A stretch of 64,000 bases of DNA, taken from the NCBI GenBank assembly GCA_018449715.1, contig JAAVVA010000001.1:186001-250000 (forward strand). The letters are read 5' to 3'. This DNA comes from Acidobacteriaceae bacterium dw_441 (GTDB lineage: Bacteria > Acidobacteriota > Terriglobia > Terriglobales > Acidobacteriaceae). The number at the start of each line of letters is the position of its first letter. Within the stretch, counting starts at the first letter, position 1. Below, piece after piece: positions 7,782-16,664 of the stretch. Made by a program: the position numbers and the translations under genes. The notes beneath the pieces are model-generated. The model was not told the DNA's origin and did not search any database. It saw only the letters and a program-made list of their open reading frames with translations.

Positions 7782-8996
7782 ATGCGCATTGCGTCACAAG
7801 TGTTTGTGCTGTGTCTTGTTGGAGCGGCTCTCCCGCTTCAGGCACAGTCACCGGCCCGGGACAGCGCGAAGATCGCTGCTTATATCAAGTCGCTGCCAAC
7901 AGTAAAGCCGCCTGATTACAACGAAACGGAACGCCTTGCGTTGTCCGCAAATCCTCTGGGATGCGAGGAGCATCCGCATGCTGCCCCTCGCAACATTCCT
8001 GCATATTTGTGGCAGAGAGAGGGCAAGCCACAATTGATGGAAGACTACGATCACAAGCGAGCATTTTATGGATGCCTGGACTGGCACTCGGCTGTGAACT
8101 CTACATGGATGATGGTGTCCCTGATCAAGAGCGATTCAACGATCGCAACCGGGCCTGCAATTCGAAACGAACTTCAATATCACATCCAGAAATCTAATAT
8201 TGACGGGGAGATGGACTTCTTTACTCATCTGCGCGGTATTGGCGCGGATTTTGAAAAGCCCTATGGCTATGGATGGTTGCTGAAGTTCTTTGGTGAACTG
8301 AAAACGTGGGATGATCCTGAAGGTAAGCGGGCTGCCACGGCTCTGGAACCGATGGCAACCTGGTTTGCCAAGACATTTGGCGATTATCTAAAGAGCCTGA
8401 ACTATCCGGTGCGTGTCGGGCTTCATCCAAATACAGCTCTCGATATGGGTTTTGCTCTGGACTACACCACGCATACTCACGACACAGAATTGGAAAACAC
8501 GATTCGTGAGACGGCGATGAGGCTGTTCGGTAACGACAAAAATTGTCCTACGGCAACAGAGCTTGTCTTCAATGATTTTGCTTCACCCTGTCTTCTGGAG
8601 GCCGCACTGATGGGACGTGTGATGACTCCTGACGCATACGCAAAGTGGCTGGATGATTTTCTCCCGCCAGTCTACTCTGAGGAGTTTGCGGCTTATGGGA
8701 AAGACATCGATGCGGTTCATGGGAACAATCGGGATACTACTGGAACGGACGAGGAAGGCATGCCAAATGCCCATATGATCGGTCTGAACTTTCAGCGTGC
8801 GACCGATCTGATGTGGATTACGAAGAGCCTTCCCCCAAACGACCCGCGTGTACCGGCTTACCGCAAGCTTGCGGATATTAATGGCAAACAGGGATACGAC
8901 AAGATTGGCATGGGTGGCTATGCCGGTACTCACTGGCTTGCGACCTACGCGCTCATGTATGAAAACCTGGTGGACGCAATGAAGGAGAAAAAATAG
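7782..8996 (+). CDS. Secreted DUF2891-family protein, paralogue 2
   Basis: A 404-residue paralogue of the preceding gene with its own signal peptide (MRIASQVFVLCLVGAALPLQAQ). The same landmarks are in the same order: KRAFYGCLDWHSAVNSTWMM, FEKPYGYGWLLKFFGE, YPVRVGLHPNTALDMGFALD, SPCLLEAALMGRVM, YAKWLDDFLPPVYSEEF and GGYAGTHWLATYALMYEN. It is closer to the DUF2891 consensus (FYGCxDWHSAV) than its neighbour. The start is ATG 7782, preceded by AAGGATAAGG; GTG/ATG codons further upstream would add a charged, unlikely leader. The tandem arrangement implies a local duplication followed by divergence. The physiological role is unknown. Confidence 0.8.
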   Translation: MRIASQVFVLCLVGAALPLQAQSPARDSAKIAAYIKSLPTVKPPDYNETERLALSANPLGCEEHPHAAPRNIPAYLWQREGKPQLMEDYDHKRAFYGCLDWHSAVNSTWMMVSLIKSDSTIATGPAIRNELQYHIQKSNIDGEMDFFTHLRGIGADFEKPYGYGWLLKFFGELKTWDDPEGKRAATALEPMATWFAKTFGDYLKSLNYPVRVGLHPNTALDMGFALDYTTHTHDTELENTIRETAMRLFGNDKNCPTATELVFNDFASPCLLEAALMGRVMTPDAYAKWLDDFLPPVYSEEFAAYGKDIDAVHGNNRDTTGTDEEGMPNAHMIGLNFQRATDLMWITKSLPPNDPRVPAYRKLADINGKQGYDKIGMGGYAGTHWLATYALMYENLVDAMKEKK

Positions 8997-9092
8997 TTTT
9001 GCCACGATGAAGAGGAGAATCGAGGAAGGAACTGGCCTTGACTCTCCCTTCTTCGCGGGGGTATATCTAGGGCGCAAGCAATTGCATATCTT

Positions 9093-9103
9093 TTGTATAC
9101 CAA
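9093..9103. promoter_or_regulatory. TTGTATACCAA operator before the GntR gene
   Basis: TTGTATACCAA, a one-base-expanded version of the 5947 palindrome, lies 10 bp before the GntR start codon. It fits an autoregulatory site. Confidence 0.4.
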
Positions 9104-9112
9104 ATAAGACAA

Positions 9113-9874
9113 ATGACTGAATCATCAAGAGTTTATAGGGAATTGAAACAAGATATTGTGACTTGTGCCTTAGAACCCGGGCTATCGATCTCAGAACATG
9201 AGATGTGCCAACGCTACTCCGCCAGCCGCACACCCGTGCGTGAGGCGTGCAGGAAGCTGTGCAACGAATCGCTGATGCAGATGATTCCATTTCGCGGCTA
9301 CAGTATCCCGACACTAACGATTGAGGAGTACCGCAATCTTCATGAATTGCAGACGGTGGTTGAACCTGCAGTTGCGGCTCTGGCTGCAGAACGGGCGACG
9401 GCTGCGCAGATCAAGGAGATTGAGTCGTGGGCAAGTTATGAATACAACGTCGGTCAGAAAAACAGCTACTACACCTTCCTGGAGTGGAATCGTAACTTCC
9501 ACATCTGTATTGCCGCAGCGAGCCGCAATCAGACGTTTCTCGAGTTAGAGCGGAACATTCAGACCAGGCTTATGCGTTATTACTACCTCGTCATAGTGAT
9601 GGATAGTTACGGTCCGGAACTGGTTGAGGAACATCATGATCTGGTTCGTGCGATCAAATCCGGTAATCCGGAGATGGCGCGTAATCGTGCCAGTGAACAT
9701 CTGACCAATACTGTGCGGCGCAGCATGAACGTCGATCTTCGTTTGGCAAACCATAGCTCGGAACGCCTTCTAAGGGACGAGGAGATGGATTGGCCTTTGA
9801 AGACACCGCAACGCGGCGCGCGAGCCAAGAAGAGGCCACCGGTAACACGGCGGCGCAAGCTCCTGCCGCGATGA
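9113..9874 (+). CDS. GntR-family regulator with FCD domain
   Basis: 253 residues. The N-terminal winged helix (about residues 1-70) shows the GntR pattern YRELKQDIVTCALEPGLSIS, SASRTPVREACRKL and the wing MQMIPFRGYSIP. The rest is an FCD ligand-binding domain: LHELQTVVEPAVAALAAERA, the metal-site-like FLEWNRNFHICIAAAS, and HHDLVRAIKSGNPEMARNRASEHL. The C-terminus ends in a basic tail (RARKKRPPVTRRRKLLPR-like). It precedes the hydantoinase genes on the same strand by 51 bp and is preceded by its own probable operator, so it probably controls both the hyu genes and, through the 5947 site, the DUF2891 pair. The effector is unknown; FCD regulators usually sense carboxylates. Confidence 0.88.
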   Translation: MTESSRVYRELKQDIVTCALEPGLSISEHEMCQRYSASRTPVREACRKLCNESLMQMIPFRGYSIPTLTIEEYRNLHELQTVVEPAVAALAAERATAAQIKEIESWASYEYNVGQKNSYYTFLEWNRNFHICIAAASRNQTFLELERNIQTRLMRYYYLVIVMDSYGPELVEEHHDLVRAIKSGNPEMARNRASEHLTNTVRRSMNVDLRLANHSSERLLRDEEMDWPLKTPQRGARAKKRPPVTRRRKLLPR

Positions 9875-9925
9875 ACGAAGTTGAGTTGATCTCAGGAAAA
9901 GAAGAAAGGCAGTCGTAGTTATCTC

Positions 9926-11893
9926 ATGACACATGTCGCTATTGATACCGGTGGAACTTTTACGGATTGCGTTTATCTGCAGGATGGGAAGCTTGAGGTT
10001 CTCAAGGTATTTTCTACTCCGCATGACCCTGGGGAGGCTGTGCTGAATGGGCTTCGACAGATTTCTGCGGAAGCCAGGGTTGTCGTGCGACATGGTACGA
10101 CCGTGGGAACAAATGCCATGTTGGAGCGAAAGGGCGCTCGCGTTGCATTTGTAACTACGAAAGGCTTTGAAGATACGATTGCGATTGGCCGACAGGCGCG
10201 ACCCAAGCTGTATGACTGGTTTCAACCAGCGCCAGAGTGTCTGGTTCCAGCGGATTTGCGCTTTGGCGTGAGCGAACGCACGAGTGCAGAGGGAGAGATC
10301 ATTCTGCCCGTCAATCCGGAAGAATTGAAAGAACTGGTAGTACGCATTCGTAATGCAAAGGTTGATGCTGTCGCTGTTTCTCTCCTATTTGCGTTTGCAA
10401 ATCCTGCAAATGAACGAAGGGTTGCCGAGGCATTAGGGGAGCTCGGGATTCCTCTTTCTATTTCACACCGTATTCTTCCGGAGTTTCGCGAGTATGAGCG
10501 GTCTTCCACGATTGTTGCCAATGCCTATCTTGCTCCAAAGGTAGGAACGTACCTTACACGCCTTGCCAATGATGTGGAACGTGACTATGAGGAATCGCGC
10601 CTTGAGGTTATGCAGTCGTCCGGGGGGATCATCTCTGCCAGGATCGCTGCTGAGGAACCTGTAAGAACAGTTCTTTCCGGTCCTGCAGGAGGTGTGATTG
10701 GAGCTTACAAGCTTGCTTCGCTTGCGGGGTTCGAGCGAATCATCGGGTTCGATATGGGAGGCACCTCGACCGATGTATGCCTGGTGGATTCCGGCCCTGG
10801 TGGCGGGCTGCACATCAGTAGCGAATCGATGGTCTCTGGAATTCCAATCGGTGTGCCGATGCTTGATATTCATACGGCAGGTGCGGGGGGAGGATCGATC
10901 GCGCGATTCGACAGCGGTGGCATGTTACGAGTTGGTCCAGAGTCTGCTGGATCGATGCCTGGTCCTATCTGCTTTGGACGAGGAGAATTGCCTACGGTCA
11001 CGGATGCAAATCTGTTGCTCGGAAGGCTCGACACAGAGCGTTTTCTAGGGGGCTCGGTCAAGTTGGACCTTGAGCGTACACGCGAGTGGATGGAGAAGGC
11101 CAAGGGGGCAATCGCAACGGTCGAGGAGTTTGCCGCAGGAATACTGAACGTTATTGAAACCTCGATGGCGAAGGCTATCCGAGTTATCTCGGTGGAAAAG
11201 GGATACGATCCTCGGGATTTCACCATCGTTGCTTTCGGCGGTGGTGGTCCAGTGCATGCTTGCCAGCTGGCACATGCACTTCGCATGCCGCGTGTCTTGG
11301 TACCTGCTCTTCCAGGGGCTCTCTCTGCTGTTGGCATTCTTCTGGCAGACGCTATGCGTGAGTACTCGCGGACTGTGATGCTTCCATTCGGTGCATCGCT
11401 CGAGGAGCTCTACACAGCGTTGGAGACGCAGGGGAATGCGGACTTTGAGGCAGAGGGGCTGACTGGTACTTCGATACGTTCTGTAGATCTTCGTTATAAG
11501 GGGCAGGGGTATGAACTTAGTGTGCCCTATGGCCCTGGAATGGAAGAGCAGTTTCACGAGTTGCATCGGCGACGGTATAGCTTTGCAGATGAAGAGGGAA
11601 TGATCGAAGTAGTCAATGTGCGTGTTCGCATGATTTCCCTGGCTGATCCGTTTGAGCCACAACCTCAGCCGCTGGTCGAATCTGATGGAAGTCATGCACT
11701 GATTGGAACTCGTCCGGTTTTCTTTGAGAACTGCTTTCAGGAAACGCGTATCTATGATCGCGAACGATTGCGTCCGGGAGACACGTTCGCCGGTCCTGCG
11801 ATCGTCTCTGAATATAGTTCCGCCACAATCCTTCCGCCGGGCGATGTTCTTCGTGTCGATGCCCTTAGCAATCTTGTTATCGAGGTACACTGA
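9926..11893 (+). CDS. Hydantoinase/oxoprolinase A-type subunit (ATP-dependent)
   Basis: A 655-residue HyuA-type protein. It has the actin-like ATPase motifs of the family: VAIDTGGTFTDCVYLQDGK at the N-terminus, VRHGTTVGTNAMLERKG, SGPAGGVIGAYKLA near residue 250 and GFDMGGTSTDVCLVD, followed by HTAGAGGGSIA and FGGGGPVHACQLA. With the B subunit encoded next it would open a cyclic amide (N-methylhydantoin, 5-oxoproline) or carboxylate a ketone (acetone/acetophenone carboxylase) using ATP. The substrate cannot be told from sequence. Its TGA overlaps the ATG of the B subunit by one base. The absence of a recognisable acetone-carboxylase gamma subunit favours hydantoinase-type chemistry. Confidence 0.88.
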   Translation: MTHVAIDTGGTFTDCVYLQDGKLEVLKVFSTPHDPGEAVLNGLRQISAEARVVVRHGTTVGTNAMLERKGARVAFVTTKGFEDTIAIGRQARPKLYDWFQPAPECLVPADLRFGVSERTSAEGEIILPVNPEELKELVVRIRNAKVDAVAVSLLFAFANPANERRVAEALGELGIPLSISHRILPEFREYERSSTIVANAYLAPKVGTYLTRLANDVERDYEESRLEVMQSSGGIISARIAAEEPVRTVLSGPAGGVIGAYKLASLAGFERIIGFDMGGTSTDVCLVDSGPGGGLHISSESMVSGIPIGVPMLDIHTAGAGGGSIARFDSGGMLRVGPESAGSMPGPICFGRGELPTVTDANLLLGRLDTERFLGGSVKLDLERTREWMEKAKGAIATVEEFAAGILNVIETSMAKAIRVISVEKGYDPRDFTIVAFGGGGPVHACQLAHALRMPRVLVPALPGALSAVGILLADAMREYSRTVMLPFGASLEELYTALETQGNADFEAEGLTGTSIRSVDLRYKGQGYELSVPYGPGMEEQFHELHRRRYSFADEEGMIEVVNVRVRMISLADPFEPQPQPLVESDGSHALIGTRPVFFENCFQETRIYDRERLRPGDTFAGPAIVSEYSSATILPPGDVLRVDALSNLVIEVH

Positions 11894-13488
11894 TGGAAAC
11901 TACGCTCGAGATTAAAAATCCTATTGAACTGGCGATCTTTCAAAGCAGCATTCACTCGATTGCAGAGGAGATGGGGGCCGCATTACGGCGTACCTCGATC
12001 TCTCCAAACATCAAGGAGCGTCGCGACTATTCATGCGCGTTGTTTGATGAAGGCGGTCGCGTGATTGCGATGGGCGATCACATGCCCGTTCACCTGGGGG
12101 CGATGCCCATGTCCGTGAAGGCTACGGTCGATAACCTCTGTCTGGAAGAGGGAGACATGGCCATCCTGAATGATCCTTATGCAGGAGGAACTCATCTTCC
12201 TGATATCACACTGGTGCTTCCTGTCTTTTTAGAGAATAAGTCGAAGCCGGCTTTTTATACGGCGACTCGCGCGCATCATGCCGATGTTGGAGGAATGTAT
12301 GCGGGGTCGATGGGGCCGGCGCAGGAGATATATCAGGAAGGAATTCGGATTCCGCCAATTCACCTGATTCGCAAAGGGAAGATGGAGCATGGTGTTCTGG
12401 CGCTACTGCTTGCGAATGTGCGTACTCCGGTGGAACGTAATGGCGATCTTGCTGCCCAGATTGGTGCCTGCCGGGTGGGGGAGCGTCGGATCAAAGAGAT
12501 CGTCGCAAAGTATGGCCTGTCAAAGGTACAAGAACTTACCGAAGAGCTTCTAATCTACAGCGAGCGCTTGATGCGCGCGGAGCTTTGCAAGATGCCGGAG
12601 GGTACATTTACGGCAGAGGATTATCTGGACAGTGATGGAGTTACAGATGATCCCATCAGGATTGCAGTGTCTATCACCTTCGATCCTTCTCGTGGAGCAG
12701 CAGTGATTGATTTCACAGGTTCTGCGCCACAGGTACGGGGAAGCGTTAACGCGGTTTATCCGATTACTTATTCAGCTTGTTTCTATATGCTTCGCTGCTT
12801 ATTGGGAGATGATGCTCCTGCTACGGCAGGGCTGATGAATTCGGTAACGGTCACTGCGCCATTGGGAACGATCGTGAATGCAAAGATTCCTGCTCCAGTC
12901 GCTGGTGGAAATGTAGAGGCGAGCCAGCGTATTACGGATGTCCTGCTGAGGGCGTTGGCTAAGGCTGCTCCTGATCGTGTACCTGCGGCAAGCTACGGCA
13001 CAATGAGCAACCTTACCATCGGCGGCATCGATCCTCGGACGGGAGAGCCGTTTACCTATTATGAGACGACCGCTGGTGGCATGGGCGCACGCCCAACGAT
13101 GGATGGTATCGACGGTATTCATTGCCACATGACAAACTCTCTCAATACTCCGATAGAAGCTCTTGAATACGCTTATCCATTTCGTGTGCGCAGCTATGGC
13201 TATCGAAAGGGGTCGGGAGGTCTGGGCAAATATCGGGGAGGGGATGGTCTGATTCGAGAGATCGAGTTACTTGCTCCGGCACAAGTGACCTTTCTGTGCG
13301 ATCGTCGCAAGTTTTCGCCTTATGGATTGTCGGGTGGTCAGGATGGAGCGCGAGGAGCGCAATCCATCATCGAGCTGGATGGCAATAAGAAGGAGCTTCC
13401 AGCCAAGAGCACCTACCATGCACGGGAGCATGACCTTATCCACGTTGAGACTCCAGGCGGAGGTGGCTGGGGAACGCCCGTGGACTAA
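11893..13488 (+). CDS. Hydantoinase/oxoprolinase B-type subunit
   Basis: A 531-residue HyuB-type protein, normal for the family. Landmarks are RRTSISPNIKERRDYSCALFD, IAMGDHMPVHLGAMP, NDPYAGGTHLPDITL, ATRAHHADVGGMYAGSMGP, FTGSAPQVRGSVNAV, GGNVEASQRITDVL and the glycine-rich C-terminus TPGGGGWGTP. The His/Asp-rich motifs are the metal site in this family. It is translationally coupled to the A subunit through the TGATG overlap, so the two probably form one complex. The next genes in the operon are a small protein and an MFS carrier that may import the substrate. Confidence 0.88.
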   Translation: METTLEIKNPIELAIFQSSIHSIAEEMGAALRRTSISPNIKERRDYSCALFDEGGRVIAMGDHMPVHLGAMPMSVKATVDNLCLEEGDMAILNDPYAGGTHLPDITLVLPVFLENKSKPAFYTATRAHHADVGGMYAGSMGPAQEIYQEGIRIPPIHLIRKGKMEHGVLALLLANVRTPVERNGDLAAQIGACRVGERRIKEIVAKYGLSKVQELTEELLIYSERLMRAELCKMPEGTFTAEDYLDSDGVTDDPIRIAVSITFDPSRGAAVIDFTGSAPQVRGSVNAVYPITYSACFYMLRCLLGDDAPATAGLMNSVTVTAPLGTIVNAKIPAPVAGGNVEASQRITDVLLRALAKAAPDRVPAASYGTMSNLTIGGIDPRTGEPFTYYETTAGGMGARPTMDGIDGIHCHMTNSLNTPIEALEYAYPFRVRSYGYRKGSGGLGKYRGGDGLIREIELLAPAQVTFLCDRRKFSPYGLSGGQDGARGAQSIIELDGNKKELPAKSTYHAREHDLIHVETPGGGGWGTPVD

Positions 13489-13590
13489 CAGGAATTCAGT
13501 CCGTTCGAGATGGAAGTATGTTTCTGTAGCGCACATGTTCAGTTTTCTTCAGCTTCTTTCCGCTTGATCTCAGTACATATTGGAGGTCTC

Positions 13591-13872
13591 ATGCAGCGCT
13601 CCCCGGAGATTACCTACGATGATGGTTATACCGAGGTGCCAGATGAGACCGCGTATGTCCCGTTTCTTCACCTGGTGGCCACAGCGGGACTTGCATACGA
13701 TCGCGCTCATCTCGATTACATGACCGAGGGCAAGCTTGAGATCAAGCGTACACAGCGCGACGCAGGCGATGGTGTTACGTGGCATGCAGCTCGCAAGCGC
13801 CCGATTATGCCATTCATGCCGGTTCTGGTTCCTGAAGCCGTGGGCGTCAAGCAGCAATCAAGGAGAGCGTGA
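13591..13872 (+). CDS. Small hydantoinase-linked protein of unknown function
   Basis: 93 residues, starting at ATG 13591 after TGGAGGTCTC. The upstream GTG-initiated extension from 13510 has no comparable site. It is acidic at the N-terminus (ITYDDGYTEVPDETAY) and basic at the C-terminus, with no signal, no membrane segment and no cysteines. It lies between hyuB and the MFS gene and overlaps the latter by one base, so it belongs to the operon. It is not an obvious acetone-carboxylase gamma subunit. I do not recognise a family. Confidence 0.65.
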   Translation: MQRSPEITYDDGYTEVPDETAYVPFLHLVATAGLAYDRAHLDYMTEGKLEIKRTQRDAGDGVTWHAARKRPIMPFMPVLVPEAVGVKQQSRRA

Positions 13873-15167
13873 TGGATGAGGTGTATGTTGCACCTGCAGA
13901 ACGAGGTCTTTGGTTTCAGCAACTCACCGCAAAGGAACGATCGGCGCTGATCGCTACCTTTTGCGGCTGGATGCTGGATGGCCTGGATGTTATGGTCTAC
14001 AGCTTCGTTCTTCCCAGTCTGATTATGCTATGGCACATCAGCAAAGGACAGGCAGGGCTGTTGGGAACTTCAGCGCTGCTGATGTCCGCGGTTGGCGGAT
14101 GGTTTGCCGGGTTGATGGCTGATCGCTATGGGCGTGTGCGCATCTTGCAAATCACTATTGTATGGTTTGCCTTCTTTACTTTTCTCAGTGGATTTGCGCA
14201 GAACTTTGGACAACTCTTTCTTATCCGCGGCTTGCAGGGGCTTGGTTTTGGAGGAGAGTGGGCGGTCGGCTCCGTACTGATTGGAGAGACGGTGCGCGCG
14301 GAGTTTCGAGGACGTGCTGTCGGAACGACACAAGGGGGCTGGTCCATTGGCTGGGCGATGGCTGCTGTGTTCTATGCCATCTTCCTTCGCTATCTCCCCC
14401 AGGAGATAGCCTGGCGCGCAATGTTCTGGATTGGCCTGTTGCCGGCGTTGCTTGCCATATGGATTCGAGGGCATGTCTCGGAGTCGGAGACGTTCCAGAG
14501 CAGACAGAGTTCCATGCAGCAGACATCGTCTATGCACTTTTTGGGAATCTTCGCTCCGGAGATGTTGCGGACGACGATTCTGGCCTCGCTGGTTTCTCTG
14601 GGTGCCCAGGGAGGCTATTACGCGTTGAATACGTTTCTTCCTCTTTATCTCAACACGCGCGGTCTTTCGGTGATGAAGACGGGGGGATATCTATTGGTGA
14701 TCATCGCGGGATCCTTCTCTGGCTATCTCACCGGCGCTCACCTGTCCGATAGTCTCGGGCGCAGGTGGACATTGGCTATCTTTGCGGTGGGATCGTTTGT
14801 AACGATTGCCTGCTATACCATCTTCCCGATTGGAAATCTAACAACCTTACTTTTGGGATTTCCGTTAGGTTTCTTCCCCTCAGGGTCATTCAGCCCGATG
14901 GGAAGTTTTTTTACCGAACTATTTCCTACGTCTCTGAGAGGTTCAGGACAAGGCTTTGCTTACAACCTGGGACGCGGAGTGGGTTCTCTTTTTCCGGCGC
15001 TGGTTGGTTATTTCAGCATTTATTTGCCGCTTGGTCGGGCAATCGCTGTTTTTGCAGTATTGGCTTATGTACTGATGGTTCTGAGCGTACTTTTACTTCC
15101 GGAGACGAAAGGGAAAGAGCTGGTTGAGGTTGACATGGATGCAGAACGGCTGTCGAAAGTAGACTAA
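13872..15167 (+). CDS. MFS transporter, organic-acid/aromatic-acid type
   Basis: About 431 residues with 12 predicted membrane spans. Family marks are GWMLDGLDVMVYSFVLP in span 1, the loop 2-3 motif GLMADRYGRVRI and RGLQGLGFGGEWAVGSVLIGE in span 4, as in acid:H+ symporters and sialate/shikimate-type carriers. It starts at ATG 13872, overlapping the previous stop by one base, with AGGAGA at 13861. The operon position says it imports the substrate or a precursor for the HyuAB enzyme. The exact ligand is unknown. Confidence 0.85.
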   Translation: MDEVYVAPAERGLWFQQLTAKERSALIATFCGWMLDGLDVMVYSFVLPSLIMLWHISKGQAGLLGTSALLMSAVGGWFAGLMADRYGRVRILQITIVWFAFFTFLSGFAQNFGQLFLIRGLQGLGFGGEWAVGSVLIGETVRAEFRGRAVGTTQGGWSIGWAMAAVFYAIFLRYLPQEIAWRAMFWIGLLPALLAIWIRGHVSESETFQSRQSSMQQTSSMHFLGIFAPEMLRTTILASLVSLGAQGGYYALNTFLPLYLNTRGLSVMKTGGYLLVIIAGSFSGYLTGAHLSDSLGRRWTLAIFAVGSFVTIACYTIFPIGNLTTLLLGFPLGFFPSGSFSPMGSFFTELFPTSLRGSGQGFAYNLGRGVGSLFPALVGYFSIYLPLGRAIAVFAVLAYVLMVLSVLLLPETKGKELVEVDMDAERLSKVD

Positions 15168-15253
15168 AGAATACAAAATGTGCATAGCAGGGAAGGCGTG
15201 CCTATCTCTGGCGGTGCGGTGGGTGAGCAACACCTTGTATTCTGATAGTGACC

Positions 15254-16330
15254 ATGACATACCCCACCAATAACCTCAGGATCAAATCCAGCCACATAGT
15301 TCTTCCTCCTATGTTTGTCGAAGAGGAGATGCCGGTCTCCGAAAACGCCTCGCGGACCGTTTTTGAAGCACGCCGCCAAATTGTCGATATCCTGAGCGGA
15401 GCGGATGATCGTTTGGTCGTCGTTGTTGGGCCATGCTCCATTCACGACACGGTTGCCGCCAGAGAGTACGCGAGCCTGCTGAAAGAGGCGATTTCAGAAC
15501 TCTCCGATGAACTGCTGCTTGTGATGCGTGTTTACTTCGAGAAGCCGCGCACGACTCTTGGCTGGAAGGGGTTGATCAACGATCCCTATTTTGACGAGTC
15601 TTTCCGCATCAGTGAGGGACTCCGGATCGCGCGCCGACTGCTGTTGGACCTGGCGGAGATGGGAGTTCCCGCAGGTACGGAGTTTCTTGACATGATCTCG
15701 CCGCAGTACTTTTCCGATCTGGTGAGTTGGGGAGCCATTGGAGCGCGCACGACAGAGAGTCAGGTCCATCGCCAGCTTGCTTCAGGGCTTTCGTGTCCGG
15801 TTGGCTTCAAGAACGGCACCTCGGGCAATGTGCAGATTGCGGCTGAGGCCATTCTTTCAGCGAACCATCCGCATACTTTCCTGGGAACCTCGGAGACGGG
15901 ACAGACTGCCATTCTGCTTACGTCGGGCAACCCGGACTGTCACATCATTCTGCGTGGTGGTCGTGGAGTGACAAACTTCGATGCTGCTTCGGTCGCGGCT
16001 ACCTCCGTGCAGATGGAGAAGACGGGGGTGAAGCCGCGCATCATGATCGATTTCAGCCATGCGAACAGCGGTAAGGATCATCGCAAGCAGGGTGCTGTGT
16101 GCCACAATGTCGCGGAGCAGGTTGCCGGGGGAGAACACCGCGTTATGGGTGTGATGATCGAGAGCAACCTTGTTGCTGGATCGCAGTCCCTGGTGAATGG
16201 CAAGGCGCTGGTTTATGGACAGAGTATTACGGATGCCTGTATTGACTGGCCCGAAACGCTGGACCTGTTGCGAGAGCTTGCCGAATCGGTTAAGAAGCGG
16301 CGAGCCAGTGGCGTTGTGGAGCAAGAGTAG
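15254..16330 (+). CDS. 3-deoxy-7-phosphoheptulonate synthase (DAHP synthase, type I, AroFGH-like)
   Basis: 358 residues, the length of the E. coli AroG/AroF class. It condenses phosphoenolpyruvate and erythrose 4-phosphate at the entry to the shikimate pathway. Motifs seen are VVVGPCSIHD, the phosphate-binding YFEKPRTTLGWKGLINDP, GTEFLDMISPQYFSDLVSWGAIGARTTESQ, SCPVGFKNGTSGN, HIILRGG and IDFSHANSGKDH with the metal-binding His. ATG 15254 is preferred over GTG 15248. It lies 86 bp after the MFS gene on the same strand and may or may not be cotranscribed. Which aromatic amino acid inhibits it cannot be read with confidence. Confidence 0.93.
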   Translation: MTYPTNNLRIKSSHIVLPPMFVEEEMPVSENASRTVFEARRQIVDILSGADDRLVVVVGPCSIHDTVAAREYASLLKEAISELSDELLLVMRVYFEKPRTTLGWKGLINDPYFDESFRISEGLRIARRLLLDLAEMGVPAGTEFLDMISPQYFSDLVSWGAIGARTTESQVHRQLASGLSCPVGFKNGTSGNVQIAAEAILSANHPHTFLGTSETGQTAILLTSGNPDCHIILRGGRGVTNFDAASVAATSVQMEKTGVKPRIMIDFSHANSGKDHRKQGAVCHNVAEQVAGGEHRVMGVMIESNLVAGSQSLVNGKALVYGQSITDACIDWPETLDLLRELAESVKKRRASGVVEQE

Positions 16331-16340
16331 CTGAAGAGAG

Positions 16341-16367
16341 GCGGAGGTCCTGATGCTGGACCTCCGC
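16341..16367 (+). terminator. Hairpin after the DAHP synthase gene
   Basis: A perfect 10-bp stem, GCGGAGGTCC (16341-16350) and GGACCTCCGC (16358-16367), with a 7-nt loop, 11 bp after the stop. No clear T tract follows at once, though TTTTTTCC occurs about 20 bp on. The rest of the gap to 16664 is AT-rich and presumably carries the promoter of the next gene. Confidence 0.5.
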
Positions 16368-16664
16368 ATAGAGGGAGAGTCTCTATTTTTTCCTCGAGGA
16401 GGATGCTTTTCGGACACATCATATGCACGCCATCGTTTGCGATGCCTGATACGCAATCGTTTTATCTTCGGCGATTCGGTTTCGAGCTTCTGTTACGCGT
16501 ATTTTGTAGCGTTGCGTAATATGCAAAATAAATTGTATTGATCGCACTGGAAAAAGCGTGTTAGGGTTCCGACTGTTCGCCCGGCGGTACGTAGTACGGA
16601 CTGTATGAGTCACCTTCGTGAGGATGCGAATTCTGCATCGACAACGCTGGGCAGGAGGCTCTCC

